Program-made: the position numbers and the translations under genes
In this document: one piece after another, positions 60,048 through 64,000 of the stretch
Layout of the letters: each line of letters starts with the position of its first letter
How positions within the stretch are numbered: position 1 is the first letter of the stretch
Origin: Hungatella_A sp034142505
GTDB lineage: Bacteria; Bacillota; Clostridia; Lachnospirales; Lachnospiraceae
Direction of reading: 5' to 3'
NCBI GenBank assembly: GCA_034142505.1
Contig: JAWZDV010000095.1
Span: 1-64,000, forward strand
Length of the DNA: 64,000 nt
Notes under the pieces: model-generated
What the model was told of the DNA's origin: nothing
The model's input: the letters and a program-made list of their open reading frames with translations, nothing else
The model's database searches: none

Positions 60048-61295
60048 TTACTGTGCAATGATCCGCGCTCCAAGAGCCGACAAATCCCTGCATATGTCCT
60101 CATACCCGCGGAAAATGTGATGACAGTCCGTGATCACCGTCTCCCCCTCCGCCGCGATCCCAGCTACCACAAGGGCGGCTCCTCCACGTAAGTCCTTGGC
60201 CTCCACAGTGCCTCCGTGAAGCGGGTTTACTCCGATAATATGTGCAGCCTTTTCTTCTATTATAATCTGCGCACCCAGTCTCTGCAATTGTCTTGCCGTC
60301 TCATACCGGCCTTCGAATACATTTTCCAGGATCAGGCTCTCCCCCCTGCCCACGGCCATCACCGCCATAAACGGCGACTGGAGGTCTGTGGGGAAGCCGG
60401 GGTAAGGTCCCGTCTCGATGGTGACCGGAAGGGGCCGGCTGCTGCTTTTCATGGTGACGGCCTGCTCCTCCACCTGGATGGACATGCCCATCATCTGGAA
60501 CACCGGCAGCACCGACAGCAGGTGGCTGGCGTTCAGCCCGGTCAGTCTTACGTGTCCTCCCACGGCGGCAGTGCCCGCTAAGTAAGTACCCGCCACAATC
60601 CGGTCTCCCACCACCCGGTAGATGGTATCGTGCAGTTCCTCCACGCCGTCCACCACCAGCACATCGGAGCCGATGCCGCTGATTCTCGCCCCCATTTGAT
60701 TCAAAAAGAGGCACATCTCCTCGATCTCCGGCTCTCTGGCTGCGCCGAACACCCGGGTCTCCCCGTCGGCCAGAACAGCGGCCAGGACGGCATTTTCCGT
60801 GGCTCCCACGCTGGGGTAGGTCAGATGAATGTCCGTTCCCCGAAGATCGGCGGCCTTTGCCGTGATCATCTCATGGTCTTCCCTGATGTCGGCTCCCAGC
60901 TCTCTCAGTGCGAATAAATGTAAATCAATGGGACGTTTTCCGATGGAGCAGCCACCCGGATAGTGGGTCACCGCCTCCCCGGCACGCCCAAGAAGCGCCC
61001 CTAAGATCATGATGGAGGAGCGCATCGTTTTTACATACGTCTCCGGAATGGATGTTCCGGTAAGCTCTGAGGCATCAATCGTCAACTCATGGTCACGCAG
61101 GCTGCAGCTGCATCCCATATACTCCAATATCCCCATCATACAGAAAACATCCTGTATTCTGGGGACATGTGTCAGTACGGTGGTTCCTTTATGAAGGATG
61201 GAAGCTGCCATCATAGGCAGCACAGCATTTTTCGAACCCTGAATCTCTATCTCACCTTTTAGCGGTCGTAAGCCCTGGACCTGTATCGTAGACAA
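60048..61295 (-). CDS. murA: UDP-N-acetylglucosamine 1-carboxyvinyltransferase
   Basis: First committed enzyme of peptidoglycan synthesis, 415 residues. It adds enolpyruvate from PEP to UDP-GlcNAc. The opening LKGEIEIQGSKNAVLPMMAA binds the substrate. The active-site Cys in HYPGGCSIGKRPIDLH (~115) is present, so the enzyme should be fosfomycin sensitive. DLRGGAALVVAGIAAEGETVI is conserved near the C terminus. The start is TTG at 61295 with AGGAGGT six bases upstream. It takes the place between ftsW and ftsQ where murG-murB often lie in other genomes. Confidence 0.96.
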   Translation of the reverse strand: MSTIQVQGLRPLKGEIEIQGSKNAVLPMMAASILHKGTTVLTHVPRIQDVFCMMGILEYMGCSCSLRDHELTIDASELTGTSIPETYVKTMRSSIMILGALLGRAGEAVTHYPGGCSIGKRPIDLHLFALRELGADIREDHEMITAKAADLRGTDIHLTYPSVGATENAVLAAVLADGETRVFGAAREPEIEEMCLFLNQMGARISGIGSDVLVVDGVEELHDTIYRVVGDRIVAGTYLAGTAAVGGHVRLTGLNASHLLSVLPVFQMMGMSIQVEEQAVTMKSSSRPLPVTIETGPYPGFPTDLQSPFMAVMAVGRGESLILENVFEGRYETARQLQRLGAQIIIEEKAAHIIGVNPLHGGTVEAKDLRGGAALVVAGIAAEGETVITDCHHIFRGYEDICRDLSALGARIIAQ

Positions 61296-61363
61296 CCTGT
61301 TACCTCCTGCGGTTTTCTATATAGTATCCTATGTAAAAAGTGCGATAATGGTTTCTGTTTTTG

Positions 61364-62509
61364 CTATTTTTCCAATTTTATCTGGTTGGAAACACTGAGT
61401 ACCATTCCCATCTCAATCATCAGGAACAGAACGGAGGTCCCTCCGTAGCTGATGAAAGGAAGCGTGATTCCGGTATTGGGGATCGTGTTGGTCACAACGG
61501 CGATATTTAAGATCACCTGGATGGCAATGTGGGACATCACGCCCACCACTAACAGGGCGCCAAACAAATCCGGAGCGTTGCTGGCGATCAGCATAAACCG
61601 GTAGATCATAAATACGAAAATCAAAATCAGGGAGATGGCTCCAAACAGGCCCAGTTCCTCGCAGATAATGGAGAAAATCATATCATTCTGCGCCTCGGGC
61701 ACGAAACCCAGTTTCTGGATACTCTCCCCCAGCCCCTTGCCGAACAAACCGCCGGAGCCGATGGCATAAAGCCCCTGGAGCACCTGGAAACCGCCGGTCT
61801 TCGGGTAGGCCTCCGGGTTCAGCCAGACATTGATTCGGGTCAGCTGATAGTCCTGTAACAGGCCGATGGCCTCCAGCGCGTGGCCGATGGGCCCTGCAAA
61901 CGCAACTCCCGCCACGCCGATTCCCAGACAGATCACAAACGGCAGTTTCCGCTTGGTAGAAATAAACAGCATGACAAAGGCGATTCCGCAGATAATAATA
62001 CCGGAACTCAAGTTGTTGGCCGCTACCAGCCCCGCTACGGGTATGGTCAGCCCGATGACAACCAGCATAGCCCGCCATTCATTGATCTTGCTCCCCATCA
62101 TGGTGATCACCGTTGCCAGCACCACAATCAGGGTAATCTTTACTAACTCCGTCGGCTGGAACCGGATGCCGGCAATCTCCAGCCACCGCCGTTTCCCGTT
62201 GACCTCTTTTCCAAAGATGGACACGGCAATCATCAGCACGAAGGACATCACGTAGGCCAGCACCGCGAACTTGGAATACCAGTGGTAATCCATTTTTGAG
62301 ATAATCAGCATGATGACAAAACCGGCCAGGGCGATCATCCCCTGGCGGTTCATAAAATACGCCGCGTTGCCGCCATACATACTGCTTAACTGCGCCTTAT
62401 AGGAACTGGCACTGTAAATCATAATCAGACCAAATACGGTCAGAAAGATAATGGTAAACAGAAGGCTGTAATCATAAAACCGCTGTGCTCTCTTTTTCTT
62501 TTTTGCCAA
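61364..62509 (-). CDS. ftsW: Lipid II polymerase FtsW (SEDS family)
   Basis: Division-associated SEDS glycosyltransferase of 381 residues with about ten membrane segments. Family motifs are IRFQPTELVKITLIVVLA, NVWLNPEAYPKTGGFQVLQGLYAIGSGGLFGKGLG and the closing PNTGITLPFISYGGTSVL. Its place in the mraY-murD-ftsW-murA-ftsQ run supports FtsW rather than RodA or SpoVE. The start is TTG at 62509, with GGAGG five bases upstream. Confidence 0.94.
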   Translation of the reverse strand: MAKKKKRAQRFYDYSLLFTIIFLTVFGLIMIYSASSYKAQLSSMYGGNAAYFMNRQGMIALAGFVIMLIISKMDYHWYSKFAVLAYVMSFVLMIAVSIFGKEVNGKRRWLEIAGIRFQPTELVKITLIVVLATVITMMGSKINEWRAMLVVIGLTIPVAGLVAANNLSSGIIICGIAFVMLFISTKRKLPFVICLGIGVAGVAFAGPIGHALEAIGLLQDYQLTRINVWLNPEAYPKTGGFQVLQGLYAIGSGGLFGKGLGESIQKLGFVPEAQNDMIFSIICEELGLFGAISLILIFVFMIYRFMLIASNAPDLFGALLVVGVMSHIAIQVILNIAVVTNTIPNTGITLPFISYGGTSVLFLMIEMGMVLSVSNQIKLEK

Positions 62510-62530
62510 TGCAGCCTCCTCCTTTTCCGG

Positions 62531-63889
62531 TTACAGATTTTTGACACACTCCTTAAAGATCTCTCCCCGCTCTTCATAGTTCTTGAACATGCCCCAGCTG
62601 GCGCAGGCCGGCGATAACAGGACACAGTCCCCCATATTGGCGTAGGACGCGCAGACATGAACCGCTTCCGGCATATCCTCGGCATACATAATCTCCGTAA
62701 AACCGTGGGCCTTGGCGCACTCCGCGATCTTATCCCTGGTCTGGCCGATGAGCACCAGGTATTTCACCTTGCCCTCAAACGCTTCCACCCACTCGTCGTA
62801 CTCCGATTGCTTATCGTAACCTCCCGCAATGAGGAGAATGGGCCCCGGCATAGCGTTGATGGCCTGAATTGCCGCGTCCGGGTTGGTCCCCTTGGAATCG
62901 TTATAATATTTCACGCCGGCCCTCTCCAGCACAAATTCAATCCGGTGCTCCACCGCCGTAAAGGTCCGAAGAACCTTCTGGATCTTCTCAAGCGGCACGC
63001 CCATAGCTGTGCTGATGGCTGTGGCCGCCATTACATTTTCAAAATTATGGCGTCCCAATAAATGTAACTCATGGACATCGATCACCGGCAGGGCCTTCCC
63101 CTCGTGGCGGTACACAATCAGGTCCCCGTCCAGGTAATACCCTTCCTCCAGCTTCTGGCGGCTGCTGAAGAATACCGGCTTCGCCTTCAGCAAATCGCTC
63201 TCCCCAAACTCCCGCAGCACCTCGTCATCGTAATTGAGCACGCAGGTATCCGCCTCCGTCTGGTTCCTGGCGATGGATTCCTTCACCGCGATATAGCACT
63301 CCATGGTGTGGTGCCGGTTCAAATGATCCGGGGTAATGTTTAAGATGGCGCTGACATCCGGCCGGAAATCCATGATCGTCTCCAGCTGGAAGCTTGACAC
63401 CTCAGCCACGGTCACGGAATCGTCCTCCGTCTCCAGGGCCATCTGGGTGTAAGGCACACCAATATTACCCACCACAAAAACACTTTCGCAGCAAGCTTTC
63501 ATAATCTCTCCCACCAAGGCGGTGGTAGTGGTCTTTCCGTTGGTTCCTGTAATGGCCGCCAGTTTGCCTTTTGCACACTGGTAGGCCAGCTGGATCTCAC
63601 TCCAGATGGGAATTCCAGCCTCATCTAACACATTTACAAAGGGCGACTCCAGGGAGATCCCGGGACTGATGACACACATCTCCACTCCCAGAAGATCCGT
63701 CCGTTTCAGTTCCCCCAGAAGCACACTGACATGCGCTCCCTCCTCAAAATTGCCTTTCAGCGTATCCGGGTCCAGTTCAGTATTGCCGTCATACAGCACC
63801 ACCTCTCCTCCCATATCAAGAAGAAGACGGGCCGCGGCAATTCCGCTGATTCCAGTTCCTGCAACAATTACTTTCTGACTCTGACCCAT
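62531..63889 (-). CDS. murD: UDP-N-acetylmuramoyl-L-alanine:D-glutamate ligase
   Basis: Cytoplasmic Mur ligase of 452 residues that adds D-Glu to the muramyl precursor. The N-terminal Rossmann part (VIVAGTGISGIAAARLLLDMG) binds UDP, and the central ATPase domain has AITGTNGKTTTTALV (~115) and the ITPDHLNRHHTMECYIAVKESIA segment. The C-terminal domain contains YNDSKGTNPDAAIQAI and the late LLSPACASWGMFKNYEERGEIF, typical of MurD. The ATG at 63889 has AAGGAGG upstream; the frame continues to 63940 without a better site. Confidence 0.97.
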   Translation of the reverse strand: MGQSQKVIVAGTGISGIAAARLLLDMGGEVVLYDGNTELDPDTLKGNFEEGAHVSVLLGELKRTDLLGVEMCVISPGISLESPFVNVLDEAGIPIWSEIQLAYQCAKGKLAAITGTNGKTTTTALVGEIMKACCESVFVVGNIGVPYTQMALETEDDSVTVAEVSSFQLETIMDFRPDVSAILNITPDHLNRHHTMECYIAVKESIARNQTEADTCVLNYDDEVLREFGESDLLKAKPVFFSSRQKLEEGYYLDGDLIVYRHEGKALPVIDVHELHLLGRHNFENVMAATAISTAMGVPLEKIQKVLRTFTAVEHRIEFVLERAGVKYYNDSKGTNPDAAIQAINAMPGPILLIAGGYDKQSEYDEWVEAFEGKVKYLVLIGQTRDKIAECAKAHGFTEIMYAEDMPEAVHVCASYANMGDCVLLSPACASWGMFKNYEERGEIFKECVKNL

Positions 63890-63946
63890 GTTACGTTCCT
63901 CCTTATCGTATTTATCATCCTGACGGTTCACATTCCTCACAGTTTC

Positions 63947-64000
63947 TTACAAACCAAGATAAGCAATCAGACAGAGAATCGCTGTGACAATGGAAAATAC
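63947..64000 (-). CDS. mraY: C-terminal end of MraY (partial)
   Basis: An open frame entering from the right edge encodes VFSIVTAILCLIAYLGL followed by TAA at 63949-63947, a hydrophobic final helix like that of phospho-MurNAc-pentapeptide transferase. mraY is the usual neighbour upstream of murD in this cluster. The assignment rests mainly on position because only 17 residues are in the window. Confidence 0.65.
   Translation of the reverse strand, partial: VFSIVTAILCLIAYLGL

Overview
The window is a chromosomal segment of a spore-forming, moderately high-GC Firmicute, most likely a Lachnospiraceae member (Clostridium cluster XIVa type). Supporting this are the sporulation sigma factors SigE and SigG with SpoIIGA, a YlmC/YmxH protein, FtsZ within a division and cell-wall cluster, ECF transporters, many TTG start codons with strong AGGAGG ribosome sites, and the order ruvA-ruvB-zapA-U32 peptidase-SEDS-PBP. 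Most genes lie on the minus strand. A 100-base run of N marks one assembly gap.

Layout. 97-9796: a PrpR-type sigma-54 activator, then a housekeeping block (PBP, SEDS polymerase, U32 peptidase, ZapA, RuvB, RuvA). 9913-13302: two copies of an unusual 93-bp tandem repeat flank an RNase-H-fold protein and a cell-wall NlpC/P60 enzyme. 13375-24711: cytidylate-kinase-like protein, alpha-hydroxy-acid dehydrogenase, a three-gene ABC importer, M19 dipeptidase, a MacAB-type efflux system and an SLH protein. 24875-28423: patatin, cardiolipin synthase and the riboflavin transporter RibU under an FMN riboswitch. 28537-41137: a 13-gene nucleoside/pentose-phosphate operon (two nucleoside phosphorylases, DeoC, a complete ECF transporter, MFS, two PfkB kinases, an eIF2B-fold protein, a BtpA/SgcQ protein and a SIS protein) with a divergent DeoR regulator. 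41217-43160: an AT-rich, probably foreign gene of unknown function. 43393-48416: YlmC, two small membrane proteins and the methionine importer MetNIQ. 48495-54300: PepV, YqeY, RF3, an esterase and CoaBC. 54394-64000: CoaX, SigG, SigE, SpoIIGA, FtsZ, FtsQ, MurA, FtsW, MurD and the end of MraY.

The most striking finding is upstream of metNIQ. A 35-codon open reading frame with 12 methionine codons has its own Shine-Dalgarno site and follows a good promoter. An intrinsic terminator lies downstream, and a sequence overlapping the leader stop codon can pair with the terminator's 5' arm. This is the architecture of classical trp/his-type ribosome-mediated attenuation, here apparently sensing methionine, with no SAM riboswitch or T-box visible.

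Other features worth attention are the 93-bp repeat, whose two boxes form hairpins with compensatory base changes; the nucleoside operon, which resembles a pentose-bisphosphate route but has altered active-site motifs in two enzymes; hairpins that overlap ribosome sites at ylmC and sigG; and promoters of spoIIGA and ftsZ with Spo0A-like boxes.
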